From Paraliobacillus sp. PM-2 (GTDB lineage Bacteria > Bacillota > Bacilli > Bacillales > Amphibacillaceae): a DNA stretch of 64,000 nt. The position numbers and the translations under genes were made by a program. The first letter of the stretch is position 1. Every line of letters starts with the position of its first letter. Under the pieces are notes generated by a model, which saw only the letters and a program-made list of their open reading frames with translations, did no database searches and had not been told where the DNA came from. Shown here in pieces: positions 15,816-24,137 of this stretch. The stretch is from positions 930,001-994,000 of the forward strand of contig NZ_CTEI01000001.1 of the NCBI RefSeq assembly GCF_001368815.1, written 5' to 3'.

Positions 15816-15832
15816 TTACTCTCTCCTTCTAT

Positions 15833-16327
15833 TTATTCATTAACTCGATCATATTGCAAAAAATAATATTCATGTGGATTATCTTCGTCTTGAACTCCTT
15901 GTTCTTTTTTAGTTAATGTCCAGTTTGTTTCGCTATAGCTAGGAAAATAGGTGTCACCTTCAAATGTGTCATTGATAAAAGTCATGTACATTCGATCTGC
16001 ATAGGGTAACAATTGTTTAAATATTTCCCCACCACCGATGACAAAATACTCTTCATCAGGGTTGGCTTTATTCCATTCTAATAAGGTTTCAATCGAATGA
16101 ATAACCGTGCATCCTTCTTTTTGATAAGTTTTATCACGCGTAATAATGACATTTTCTCTTTTGGGTAAAGGTTTGTTAAATGATTCAAATGTTTTTCTAC
16201 CCATAATAATTGTATGATGTAATGTTACTTGCTTAAAAAATTGCAAATCACGTGGTAAATTCCAGGGCATCCATTGATTATGACCTATGACTTTGTTTTT
16301 ATCCATTGCAAAAATAAATGAAATCAA
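15833..16327 (-). CDS. dfrA: Dihydrofolate reductase
   Basis: The 164-residue enzyme shows ISFIFAMDKNKVIGHNQWMPWNLPRDL (folate and NADPH contacts), IMGRKTFESF, the NVIITRD strand and FVIGGGEIFKQLLPYADRMY, all complete. It regenerates tetrahydrofolate using NADPH, notably after thymidylate synthesis. TTG is the start codon behind AGGAGGAAG; no ATG in a suitable place exists. It lies 18 bases downstream of thyA, the enzyme that creates its substrate, a classical functional pair. Confidence 0.96.
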   Translation of the reverse strand: MISFIFAMDKNKVIGHNQWMPWNLPRDLQFFKQVTLHHTIIMGRKTFESFNKPLPKRENVIITRDKTYQKEGCTVIHSIETLLEWNKANPDEEYFVIGGGEIFKQLLPYADRMYMTFINDTFEGDTYFPSYSETNWTLTKKEQGVQDEDNPHEYYFLQYDRVNE

Positions 16328-16345
16328 TTTTACTTCCTCCTCCTT

Positions 16346-17302
16346 TTATACAGCTACTGGTGCTTTAATTGGTGGATGAGACCGATAATTTTCGATTGTG
16401 ATATCATCCATCTCAATATCAAAGATAGAAGAAAGTGATTCACTAATTTTTAATGTAGGAAATTCATATGGCTCTCTTTCTAATTGTGTTTTAATTTGTG
16501 TTATATGATTGGAATATAGGTGTGCATCCCCTAATGTATGAATAAAATCCCCAACCTCTAGATTGCATTCATGTGCAACTAAATGCGTAAGTAAGGCATA
16601 ACTAGCAATATTAAAAGGTACTCCTAAAAAGACATCACCACTACGTTGATATAGTTGACAAGAAAGCTTACCATCTGCTACATAAAATTGAAACATCGTG
16701 TGACATGGAGGCAGAGCCATATTACTTGGAACATCTTCAGGATTCCAGGCTGTAACAATATGCCTTCTTGAATCAGGATTTGTTTTGATTGCTTCAATCA
16801 CTTGCTTTAGTTGATCAATTGTCTCACCTTGAGAGGTTTTCCACTGACGCCACTGTTTCCCATATACAGAACCTAAGTCACCATAGTTTTCAGCAAACAC
16901 ATCATCTTCAAGTATTCTTTGCTTAAAATACGCCATTTCTTTTTGATACTGTTCATTAAATACTTGATCTGTTTGTGATCGATTACCAAAATCGGTCATG
17001 TCCGGTCCTTGGTATTCATCACTTTCCACCCATTTTTTAAAAGCCCATTCGTTCCATATATTATTATTGTTACGAAGTAAGTAGCGAATATTTGTATCCC
17101 CTTTGATAAACCAAATTAATTCACTAGCAATTAAACGAAATGGCACACGCTTTGTTGTTAATAATGGAAACCCTTCTTGTAATGAAAATCGCATCTGTTG
17201 TCCAAATACAGAATATGTACCTGTGTTTGTACGATCTGATTTTACATTCCCATTTTTTAAAATATGTTCACACATCTCTAAATAGCCTTTTTCACCGAAC
17301 AT
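16346..17302 (-). CDS. thyA: Thymidylate synthase (long ThyA type)
   Basis: The 318-residue protein contains the ThyA motifs [25 protein letters not shown], the nucleophile cysteine in [35 protein letters not shown] and HLYSNH. The insertion in the small domain ([22 protein letters not shown]) gives it the length of the L. casei-type enzyme (about 316) rather than the 264-residue form. It methylates dUMP to dTMP with methylene-tetrahydrofolate. TGAGGTGGAAA precedes the ATG. First gene of the thyA-dfrA-yozE unit. Confidence 0.97.
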   Translation of the reverse strand: MFGEKGYLEMCEHILKNGNVKSDRTNTGTYSVFGQQMRFSLQEGFPLLTTKRVPFRLIASELIWFIKGDTNIRYLLRNNNNIWNEWAFKKWVESDEYQGPDMTDFGNRSQTDQVFNEQYQKEMAYFKQRILEDDVFAENYGDLGSVYGKQWRQWKTSQGETIDQLKQVIEAIKTNPDSRRHIVTAWNPEDVPSNMALPPCHTMFQFYVADGKLSCQLYQRSGDVFLGVPFNIASYALLTHLVAHECNLEVGDFIHTLGDAHLYSNHITQIKTQLEREPYEFPTLKISESLSSIFDIEMDDITIENYRSHPPIKAPVAV

Positions 17303-17442
17303 CTATTTCCACCTCAGTTTTCTTTTACTACAATACTCATTGTTCCATATTACAAAAATATTTCGTTTGATTCAATAGATCATGTTTTTTTCCGTTTAAT
17401 CATAAGCTTAAATACAGAATAACTTTGAAAGGAGGCATAGCT

Positions 17443-18462
17443 ATGCTTGCATCGGGACAAATACAACATGTTGTAAAGCATTCAATGGCCTATGGCTATA
17501 TACTTAGCCACCCATTCTCCTTTTACGTTGATGCCTATCCATTATTACAAAATGAGATATTTCAGCAAACTGAAATGCAATTATCTTACGGTCAACATAA
17601 TGAATCTATCCGTGTGTTACAACAAAAGTTAAATCTTTTATCCTATTACGAAAAAGATTTAGACGGCGAGTTTGGTATCTTTACCGAATATGCTTTAAAA
17701 AGATACCAAGCAGAACATCATTTAACTGTATCAGGAGAAGCAAACAAAGAAACAATTGCTGCCATCATACGTTCAGAACGTGATAAATATTTAACCCCGT
17801 TACAATCGATTGATCGCACCTATTATATTGGAGAAACTGGAGAGGATATCAAATCGATTCAAAAGGCATTATATTATTTTGGATATTATAAAGATGAAGC
17901 GGATGGGATTTTTGGACCAAAGACCAACCAAGCCTTGCACTATTTCCAAGTTGATAATGGATTAGAAGTAAAACAAGAAATTAATCCTCAAGTAATCACA
18001 GCCTTATCAGAGAATAGTTCACATCAATCCCAGTTCAATTCAAACGAAAAGAAAGAAACGAATATTGCAGTCGCAAAAGATATTACAAATGAATCCGTCA
18101 ATTCCTCCGAATTAGCCAAAACTGCAAAACAATATATTGGCGTATCTTATACATGGGGAGGATCATCCCCATCAGGTTTTGATTGTAGTGGTTATATCAA
18201 TTATGTGTTTAATCAATTACATGTTACCATTCCACGAACTGTTTCAGATATTTGGAATATGGCACAACCAGTCAAAAGTCTTTCCATTGGTGATCTTGTC
18301 TTTTTTGAAACGTATAAAAAAGGCCCATCACATATGGGGATCTATTTAGGAAATAAACAATTTATACATGCCAGTGAATCACAAGGCGTTCAAATTTCAG
18401 CAATGAATATGGATTATTGGCAACAAAGATACTTAGGAGCAAAACGTATCAAAATTAAATAA
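17443..18462 (+). CDS. Peptidoglycan-binding (x2) NlpC/P60 endopeptidase
   Basis: The 339-residue protein has two PG_binding_1 domains (SIRVLQQKLNLLSYY...DGEFG at about 50-105; DIKSIQKALYYFGYYKDEADGIFGPKT at about 130-185) and an NlpC/P60 domain. The catalytic residues are the cysteine of FDCSGYIN, the histidine of SHMGIYLG and the histidine of FIHASE. It should cut stem peptides in the wall. Start: the ATG at 17443 is 7 nt after AAAGGAGG; an upstream in-frame TTG overlaps that site. No clear signal peptide is seen, so it may act in the mother cell during sporulation or leave by another route. Confidence 0.87.
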   Translation: MLASGQIQHVVKHSMAYGYILSHPFSFYVDAYPLLQNEIFQQTEMQLSYGQHNESIRVLQQKLNLLSYYEKDLDGEFGIFTEYALKRYQAEHHLTVSGEANKETIAAIIRSERDKYLTPLQSIDRTYYIGETGEDIKSIQKALYYFGYYKDEADGIFGPKTNQALHYFQVDNGLEVKQEINPQVITALSENSSHQSQFNSNEKKETNIAVAKDITNESVNSSELAKTAKQYIGVSYTWGGSSPSGFDCSGYINYVFNQLHVTIPRTVSDIWNMAQPVKSLSIGDLVFFETYKKGPSHMGIYLGNKQFIHASESQGVQISAMNMDYWQQRYLGAKRIKIK

Positions 18463-18470
18463 TAAAGCTA

Positions 18471-18507
18471 AACAACCTCCAGTGTAAATGCATTTGGGGG
18501 TTGTTTA
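18471..18507 (+). terminator. Terminator of the NlpC/P60 gene
   Basis: AACAACCTCCA pairs with TGGGGGTTGTT, with one G-U pair, around GTGTAAATGCAT. Only a short T-rich tail follows. Confidence 0.65.
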
Positions 18508-18563
18508 CATATCAACCAATTGCCAGTAAGTATCACTAGTGTATTGTAGGGTTTCTGTTTTTT

Positions 18564-19166
18564 TTAAATTAAATTCCATTCTTTGAAAAATTGATTTAGA
18601 TACTGTTCCATAAACGCATGTCTCTCACTGGCTATCTGTTTAGCTGTATCTGTGTGAAGCTTGTCCTTTATAAGCAATAATTTATCATAAAAATGTTGGA
18701 TCGTACTTAATTCCTTTTCTTTAGGAATTTCACTATAAATAGGTCTATTTTTATTCCCTCCAAAACTGAACGCTCGAGCAATCCCAATGGCACCAATGGC
18801 ATCTAAACGATCAGCATCTTGTACCACTTGACCAATAATAGAATTTGGTTTTTTTCCCTTTCGAAAAGACACGGTATCAATGGCATCGATAATCGTATTT
18901 ATTTGAATTGGAGTTAAGGATTGCGTATGTAAAAATTCAAGCAATTCTTTCTCTGCATTATTCGGATGATCGGTTAATTTAGCATCAGTCACATCATGTA
19001 ACCAGCCAGCCATTTCTGCTAAGAAACAATCTACATTTTCTTTCCTCGCTAAATAGTTTGACATTTTTGCAACGCGCTCCATATGGGCAAAGTCATGTCC
19101 GGTTGCATCATATTGAAACCGTTTAAGAATAAATGCTTTTGTTTGTTTAAGTATTAAGTCATCCAA
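18564..19166 (-). CDS. ypgQ: HD domain phosphohydrolase (YpgQ/YedJ-like)
   Basis: The 200-residue protein has the HD motif set H...HD...D: GHDFAHMERV, GWLHDVTDAK and VQDADRLDAIGAIGIARAF. It matches B. subtilis YpgQ, an HD-fold metal-dependent (d)NTP pyrophosphohydrolase. Start is TTG behind GGGAGG with a 7-nt spacer. It is near cspD as in B. subtilis. Exact nucleotide preference is not visible in the sequence. Confidence 0.85.
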   Translation of the reverse strand: MDDLILKQTKAFILKRFQYDATGHDFAHMERVAKMSNYLARKENVDCFLAEMAGWLHDVTDAKLTDHPNNAEKELLEFLHTQSLTPIQINTIIDAIDTVSFRKGKKPNSIIGQVVQDADRLDAIGAIGIARAFSFGGNKNRPIYSEIPKEKELSTIQHFYDKLLLIKDKLHTDTAKQIASERHAFMEQYLNQFFKEWNLI

Positions 19167-19211
19167 AACGAGCCCTCCCTCTGTTTATATCTGTAATAAA
19201 GTCCTCTTGTA

Positions 19212-20066
19212 TCATTCAAATAAATCTAATTGTTTAGGATTTAAGTTATCATAAGTAATGCCTAATAACTGAATTAACTGTTTGGCATTCTCACTAGCAT
19301 CGCCACCGGAATTATTATTAAATACAATACTTACATGATTAACTTTGGATTGTAAGCGTTGGATATTTTCACACCATTCCAGTAATTCTTTTTCATTATA
19401 GCGATACAAAAAGCGGACTTTCCTCCATTCTTCTCCTCTGCCGTTTCTATTCCACCCATGTAAGTTTCGTCCGTGCATTCTTATAAATGCGTGCGTTTTA
19501 TTCGTTGTTTCTACTATAGTAGGTATCGAAGTGTCACCTGCCTGTGGTTCATCACAAATCGTATTAATCCATTGATATGTCCTTAGTAAAGCTAACGTAT
19601 CGTCTTTATTCTTGGGATGAAACCAGGACTGATGACGAAATTCTATCGCAATGGGGAGAGAAGGAAGTAATTGTTTTATTTTTTTTAATTTAGTGATATG
19701 TTGTTCACGAACATCAAACCACGGTGGAAACTGAAATAATATATAAAGTAGTTTATTCTGTTGCCTAACAGGTTCAATTGATTCAATAAAAGATTGAAAA
19801 ACTTGCTTGGCCTGATAATTTGTTAATTTTTTGCGATCATGACCAGTCATTGATTGATGTGCTTTAAAAATAAATTTAAAATTAGCAGGTGTTTCTGCAC
19901 ACCATTTTTCAACGTTTTGTATAGGTTGAATGGCATAAAATGAGGAATCAACTTCTACAATTGGAAAATGCGCGCTGTAAGTTGCTAATTTTTCTTTCGC
20001 TTTTATTCCATGATGATATAATAGGTCGTGATCCCCCCACCCAGTTAATCCAACAAAAATACTCAT
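19212..20066 (-). CDS. DUF72 protein (YunF-like)
   Basis: The 284-residue protein begins SIFVGLTGWGDHDLLYHHG and has FPIVEVDSSFYAIQ, FKFIFKAHQSMTGH, LYILFQFPPWF and IEFRHQSWF, the conserved TIM-barrel-like DUF72 pattern of B. subtilis YunF. Function is unknown; structural work places it near sugar-phosphate-isomerase-like barrels. GGAGTGG precedes ATG. It diverges from the cspD region, sharing a 274-base intergenic region with the putative leader RNA. Confidence 0.85.
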   Translation of the reverse strand: MSIFVGLTGWGDHDLLYHHGIKAKEKLATYSAHFPIVEVDSSFYAIQPIQNVEKWCAETPANFKFIFKAHQSMTGHDRKKLTNYQAKQVFQSFIESIEPVRQQNKLLYILFQFPPWFDVREQHITKLKKIKQLLPSLPIAIEFRHQSWFHPKNKDDTLALLRTYQWINTICDEPQAGDTSIPTIVETTNKTHAFIRMHGRNLHGWNRNGRGEEWRKVRFLYRYNEKELLEWCENIQRLQSKVNHVSIVFNNNSGGDASENAKQLIQLLGITYDNLNPKQLDLFE

Positions 20067-20144
20067 TATTTATCCACTCCACACGTATAATTTCTCGTTT
20101 CTATCTTATCATAAATCCAATTAAGAATTACTACTTCTAGCTCC

Positions 20145-20173
20145 TTGACTGAATGTTCAAAATAAGCTATATT
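20145..20173 (+). promoter_or_regulatory. Sigma-A promoter upstream of the cspD leader/sRNA
   Basis: TTGACT, a 17-base spacer and TATATT. Transcription should start near 20180, about 160 bases before the cspD ATG, and runs at once into a strong terminator-like hairpin. Confidence 0.7.
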
Positions 20174-20179
20174 GAAAAT

Positions 20180-20272
20180 AAGCAAAGAAGATGTATGGAT
20201 TCATGAATGACAGGTAGCTTCAATAGAAGTGGATGCAAGAATGATCCTTCCCTTCTATAAGCTACCTTTTTT
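20180..20272 (+). ncRNA. Putative small RNA or attenuated 5' leader of cspD
   Basis: Downstream of a good promoter lies about 33 bases of leader. A near-continuous hairpin follows: GGTAGCTT (20213-20220) with AAGCTACC (20259-20266), ATAGAAG (20223-20229) with CTTCTAT (20252-20258), and inner GGAT/ATCC, then TTTTTT at 20267-20272. That is a complete intrinsic terminator, so most transcripts should stop at about 93 nt. No open frame with a ribosome binding site is inside. The cspD gene starts 68 bases later without a convincing promoter of its own, so this may be a stand-alone sRNA or a read-through/attenuation control. It matches no riboswitch class I know. Confidence 0.55.
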
Positions 20273-20340
20273 GTTTCCATCCGCTTGTTTGTAATTACCA
20301 CGTTGTGTTACGTGAAAGTTTTTTTAGGAGGTTTATTTAC

Positions 20341-20541
20341 ATGCAAACTGGTGTCGTAAAATGGTTTAATGCAGAAAAAGGGTATGGTTTTATTCAACTA
20401 GAAGAGGGTAATGATGTATTTGTACATTACTCTGCAATCCAACAAGAAGGATTTAAAACATTAGAAGAAGGTCAAACAGTTACTTTTGAAATTGTTGAAG
20501 GTGAACGTGGACCTCAAGCTGCTAACGTAGAAAAACAATAA
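20341..20541 (+). CDS. cspD: Cold-shock protein
   Basis: The 66-residue protein [32 protein letters not shown]...[11 protein letters not shown] has both RNA-binding motifs ([14 protein letters not shown]) of the cold-shock domain. It binds single-stranded RNA and DNA as a chaperone. The ATG at 20341 follows AGGAGG; an upstream ATG extension is not credible. Position next to an RNase HI homologue matches B. subtilis cspD. The upstream region carries a promoter and a terminator-like hairpin (see 20180-20272), which may set its expression. Confidence 0.95.
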   Translation: MQTGVVKWFNAEKGYGFIQLEEGNDVFVHYSAIQQEGFKTLEEGQTVTFEIVEGERGPQAANVEKQ

Positions 20542-20551
20542 TACATTTATT

Positions 20552-20586
20552 AGCGGTGATCACTTCAGATGATCATCGCTTTTTAC
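20552..20586 (+). terminator. Terminator of cspD
   Basis: AGCGGTGATCA pairs with TGATCATCGCT, around CTTCAGA, and TTTTT follows. Confidence 0.85.
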
Positions 20587-20633
20587 ACATTTTAACCAGC
20601 TATTATTTGTATCTATAGAGGAGAAATTATACT

Positions 20634-21026
20634 ATGCTAGAGGTTTATGTAGATGGTGCCACCATAGGAAATCCAGGCCCAAGCGGGGTTGGAGTTGTAT
20701 TAAAAAAGAAAAATGTGTTGATAGAGAAAAGTTATTACATTGGTACCTATTCTAATCATGAAGCAGAATTGATTGCTGTCATTAAAGGATTACAATTATG
20801 TAAAGAATTGTATCCAGATGAGATTTTATCTATTCGTTCTGATTCCAAACTTGTAGTAGATATGATTGAAAAAGCATATACGAAAAATAAAGCCTTCTCT
20901 TCTTTTTTAAATGAGATCTTAGTATTAATGCCACAATTTCCTTATTGCTTTATTAAATGGATACCAGATTCTAAAAACAATCATGCTGATCGCTTAGCGA
21001 GAAATGCCATCAGATCAAACAGATAA
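20634..21026 (+). CDS. ypeP: RNase HI homologue (YpeP-like)
   Basis: The 130-residue protein shows the RNase H fold with the acidic active-site pattern: Asp7 (VYVDGAT), Glu45 (HEAELIAVIKGL), Asp70 (IRSDSKLVVDMI) and an aspartate in NNHADRLAR. All positions look intact, so it may cut RNA-DNA hybrids, although B. subtilis YpeP has been reported to be poorly active. GAGGAG precedes ATG. It follows cspD in the same direction but after a terminator. Confidence 0.85.
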   Translation: MLEVYVDGATIGNPGPSGVGVVLKKKNVLIEKSYYIGTYSNHEAELIAVIKGLQLCKELYPDEILSIRSDSKLVVDMIEKAYTKNKAFSSFLNEILVLMPQFPYCFIKWIPDSKNNHADRLARNAIRSNR

Positions 21027-21033
21027 TACCTTT

Positions 21034-21306
21034 TTACAAGATTCCTTTTTGTTGAAATAATGTCCTTGCTTGTTTTTCATTTTTTATTTTATGCTCCATT
21101 AACAATTCTAATAAACTAATATAGAAACTCCTATCAAAATGAAGTTGTATTTGAATGGTATATTTCAAAGCGATAATATTTAGTTGATCGCTTGCTTCAG
21201 TATATCGTTTACCGAAATAAATAAAATGAACTTCTTCATCACTTAATTTAAAACCTTTCTCCCATAATACTTCTATAAAATCTGCTAAGGAAGAAGCTTT
21301 TGGCAT
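21034..21306 (-). CDS. DUF6123-like protein
   Basis: The 90-residue protein (LADFIEVLWEKGFKLSDEEVHFIYFGKRYTEASDQLN ... FDRSFYISLLELLMEHKI) has the GFKLSDEExxFIYFGK and FDRSFYISLLE blocks I associate with DUF6123 of Bacillaceae, all-helical and of unknown role. TTAGAGGTG precedes the ATG. It converges with the RNase HI gene, leaving 7 bases between the two stops. Confidence 0.65.
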   Translation of the reverse strand: MPKASSLADFIEVLWEKGFKLSDEEVHFIYFGKRYTEASDQLNIIALKYTIQIQLHFDRSFYISLLELLMEHKIKNEKQARTLFQQKGIL

Positions 21307-21522
21307 TTAAACACCTCTAACTAATGCTTTCTTGCTTTAAAATGAATAGCTGTAATTACTGTAAGTATAATATAATTTTTATAATTTTGCTAGGAAATTA
21401 TTTGAATACTATTTATATGAATTTTGAATATTATCAAAATTTAAACATTTTTAAGACATCTTTACTTTTTCAACTATAAGAAGTAAACTACTTACTATTC
21501 TATGTGTAAAGGGGATATAAAA

Positions 21523-22056
21523 ATGAAAAAGTTATTGGTTTCACTAGGTTTACTAGTAGCATTAATCCTTACTGGATGCTCCCAAGATGAAACAAACACG
21601 GATGGTAATAATGAGGAAACAGATGACACAGAACAAACAACAGATTCACAGGATGTAAAAGTAGCCTTATTAGATGTACAACTTAATTTAACAAAAGCAG
21701 TTTCTACATATCAACAGGAAATAAACGCCTATCTCACGGTGTCACAAGACGAAACTTCTACAGAAGAAGCTATCCAAACTGCTAAAGATGAAGCAAAAAC
21801 GGCAGCTAAAGAGGCAACAAATGTATTAAATAGCTATGACATTCAAGTAGAATTACCAGAACAAGAAAAAGAACAGTATGAAAATGCAATTACTACACTA
21901 AATACGTATTATCAACAAGTAGAATCTAGTATGAATAATGAAGAACTTGACCTTTCAGAAGCAGACGCTACTTGGGATAAATTCCAAGAACAAATTACCG
22001 AAATTTACGAACAAGCCGATTTAATGGTTCCAGATATGGCAGAAGCATTAAGCTAA
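21523..22056 (+). CDS. Putative lipoprotein
   Basis: The 177-residue protein begins MKKLLVSLGLLVALILTGCSQDE: a lipoprotein signal with lipobox LTGC, so the mature protein is anchored on the outer face of the membrane. An acidic Asp/Glu/Thr-rich linker (NNEETDDTEQTTDSQ) and a helical domain of about 120 residues follow, rich in Ala, Glu and Gln with coiled-coil character. The domain family is not one I recognise. The start chosen has AAAGGGGATA 5 nt upstream. The repeat element at 22067 begins 11 bases after the stop, and its first hairpin could serve as terminator. Confidence 0.8.
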   Translation: MKKLLVSLGLLVALILTGCSQDETNTDGNNEETDDTEQTTDSQDVKVALLDVQLNLTKAVSTYQQEINAYLTVSQDETSTEEAIQTAKDEAKTAAKEATNVLNSYDIQVELPEQEKEQYENAITTLNTYYQQVESSMNNEELDLSEADATWDKFQEQITEIYEQADLMVPDMAEALS

Positions 22057-22066
22057 ATAAGCGCTT

Positions 22067-22559
22067 GGGACAAAACTAAATAGTAGTTATCAAAAAACGA
22101 ACCTTAATTGTGCAGACGCGAATTAAGGTTCGTTAATTTATGTGGAATTAATGATTGGCTGTGGAAATATGCGACACTCCTCGAAAATAAAGAACAATTT
22201 TCTTCATGCGATGCATTGCTGCCGAAATGTTCCTTGTCCTGCAGAAACAGCACGTAAAATGATGAAAAAACGGAAGTGAAAGACGACGACTCCTGCGGGA
22301 ACAGCACGAGTCCGAAGATCCACTTGGTAAAGTGTTTTTCTTTACCAAGTTAGCTGAGGCCGTGCCCGCGGAAAGCGATCGTCTGTAACTGGAGTGGATG
22401 TGTAAATAATACACAAAACTTAATTATCATACTTCATTATACTTAGTGCTAGAAAATATACCATCTGGGGTTAGTTTTTCAACACCTTCGAACGAGCTGA
22501 AGATTCAATCCTTTTAAATAAACGTTCGATTTTTTTCTTGAGGAGTGTTGTTTTGCCCC
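22067..22559. repeat. Palindromic mobile-like repeat, copy B
   Basis: The element is bounded by GGGACAAAAC (22067-22076) and the inverted GTTTTGCCCC (22550-22559). Inside are a 12-bp hairpin CGAACCTTAATT/AATTAAGGTTCG (22099-22132), the shared blocks GTGGAATTAATGATT, GGAAATATGCGACACTCCTCG and CGATGCATTGCTGCCGAA, and the module TCCACTTGGTAAAG...CTTTACCAAG...GCCCGCGGAAAGCG. It is inverted relative to copy C at 48684-49091 and codes for nothing credible. It fills the gap 22057-22622 except for about 60 bases. Confidence 0.8.
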
Positions 22560-22622
22560 AAGTTTGTTTATTTTACCTCTTGCAAGGTATTTTGTTTGTC
22601 CAGCATATTAATCTGCTGAAAA

Positions 22623-24122
22623 CTATAAATCATATATCTTTGTATATTTATCAGTTAAATAATCAACTAGATAATTGGCATCTAATGTCTCACCGGTAAC
22701 TTCCTTTATCAAATCCAGTGGCTTTTTCATCTTCCCATGTTGATGGATGTTTTCAGTTAACCATTTCTTTATTGACGTAAAATCTCCAGATGCAATCATA
22801 TCATCTATATTTTGTTCTTGGTTCAATTTATTGTGCAGTTGTGCTGCATACATGTATCCTAATGCGTAAGATGGAAAATAACCAAAATCACCTGCAGACC
22901 AATGAATATCTTGTAATACCCCTTCTTTATTTGAAGTTGGACGAATACCAAGATAAGCTTCCATTTTGTCGTTCCAAGCCTCAGGTAAATCCTTCACTTC
23001 TAAATCTCCATCAATAAGCGCTTTTTCTAACTCATAGCGAACCATAATATGTAAACAATACGTTAACTCATCTGCTTCAATTCGAATATATGATGGTTTC
23101 ACTTCATTAATTGCACGATAAAACGTATTAAAATCTATTGCTTGAAATCCAGCTGGCGCATATTCTTTAAATAATTCAAAATGTTTCTCCCAAAAAGCTT
23201 CACTTCTACCAATGAAATTTTCCCAAAACAAAGATTGTGATTCATGAATACCCATAGATGTCCCTGTTGCCAATGGTGTTTGCGCTAAATCTAATGAAAT
23301 ATTCTGTTCGTATAATGCGTGTCCACCCTCATGAATGGTACCAAAAACAGCCATTCGAAAATCTTGTTCATCATAACGGGTTGTGACCCTAACGTCATTT
23401 TGATTAATGCCTGTCGCAAATGGATGCACGGTTTCATCTAAACGCCCAGCATTAAAATCATAACCCATACGTTTTAAAATCTCCAAACTAAAGGAATGTT
23501 GATCTTTCTTTGGAAAATGATGTGTTAATACATTACTATCTGGTTGTAGATCTGATTGTCTAATCTGCTTCACAAGCTCTGTTAATTGTTTTCTTACTTG
23601 AGAAAACAGTTGATCTAATACCTCTGTAGTCATACCTGGCTCATACAGATTCAATAAAGCATCATATTTATTCGTAGTTGCTCCCCAATAGGTTGCAAAC
23701 TTTTTATTGTATGCCACTAATTCTTCAAGATAAGGCTGTAACAATTCGAAATCATCTTCTTCTCTTGCTTGCTCCCATACCGATTCAGATTTTGAGCGAA
23801 TGGTAATATATGCTTTATACTCATCGTCAGGAATTTTGCTACTACGCAAATATTCATCTTCGCATTCTTCTACCGCGCGTTGTATGATTGGATCTTGTGT
23901 TTGGTTTTTTAATGCATCTATGCATGTTTTCATTTCGTTTGAAGTAGTTAGTTGATGTAATTTTTGAGATAGTAGTCCGATGACTTCTGCACGTTGTTCA
24001 GCACCTTTCTTCGGTATTTTTGTACGCAGATCCCATTGAACAAGTGATAAAGCCTCGCGATAACTGTCCTGTTCTTTCAATAGCGCTCTAAATCGATTTT
24101 CAACCGCTGATATTTCTGACAA
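22623..24122 (-). CDS. ypwA: M32 family metallocarboxypeptidase
   Basis: The 499-residue enzyme matches carboxypeptidase Taq/B. subtilis YpwA: the zinc site HEGGHALYE with the two histidines and catalytic glutamate, the following IHESQSLFWEN supplying the third ligand, and a DXRXT-like DVRVTTRYDE segment (here DVRVT). It removes C-terminal residues from peptides in the cytoplasm. TTG start behind AAAGGAGG with a 9-nt spacer. It begins 15 bases after the ypsC stop, so the two are probably co-transcribed. Length equals that of characterised homologues (about 500). Confidence 0.95.
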   Translation of the reverse strand: MSEISAVENRFRALLKEQDSYREALSLVQWDLRTKIPKKGAEQRAEVIGLLSQKLHQLTTSNEMKTCIDALKNQTQDPIIQRAVEECEDEYLRSSKIPDDEYKAYITIRSKSESVWEQAREEDDFELLQPYLEELVAYNKKFATYWGATTNKYDALLNLYEPGMTTEVLDQLFSQVRKQLTELVKQIRQSDLQPDSNVLTHHFPKKDQHSFSLEILKRMGYDFNAGRLDETVHPFATGINQNDVRVTTRYDEQDFRMAVFGTIHEGGHALYEQNISLDLAQTPLATGTSMGIHESQSLFWENFIGRSEAFWEKHFELFKEYAPAGFQAIDFNTFYRAINEVKPSYIRIEADELTYCLHIMVRYELEKALIDGDLEVKDLPEAWNDKMEAYLGIRPTSNKEGVLQDIHWSAGDFGYFPSYALGYMYAAQLHNKLNQEQNIDDMIASGDFTSIKKWLTENIHQHGKMKKPLDLIKEVTGETLDANYLVDYLTDKYTKIYDL

Positions 24123-24137
24123 TGGAAATACCTCCTT

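Noticed and set aside
22104-22414. Minus-strand frames of 67 and 88 codons in repeat copy B
   Set aside because: They fall wholly in the structured repeat, have no ribosome binding site and are not kept in copy C.
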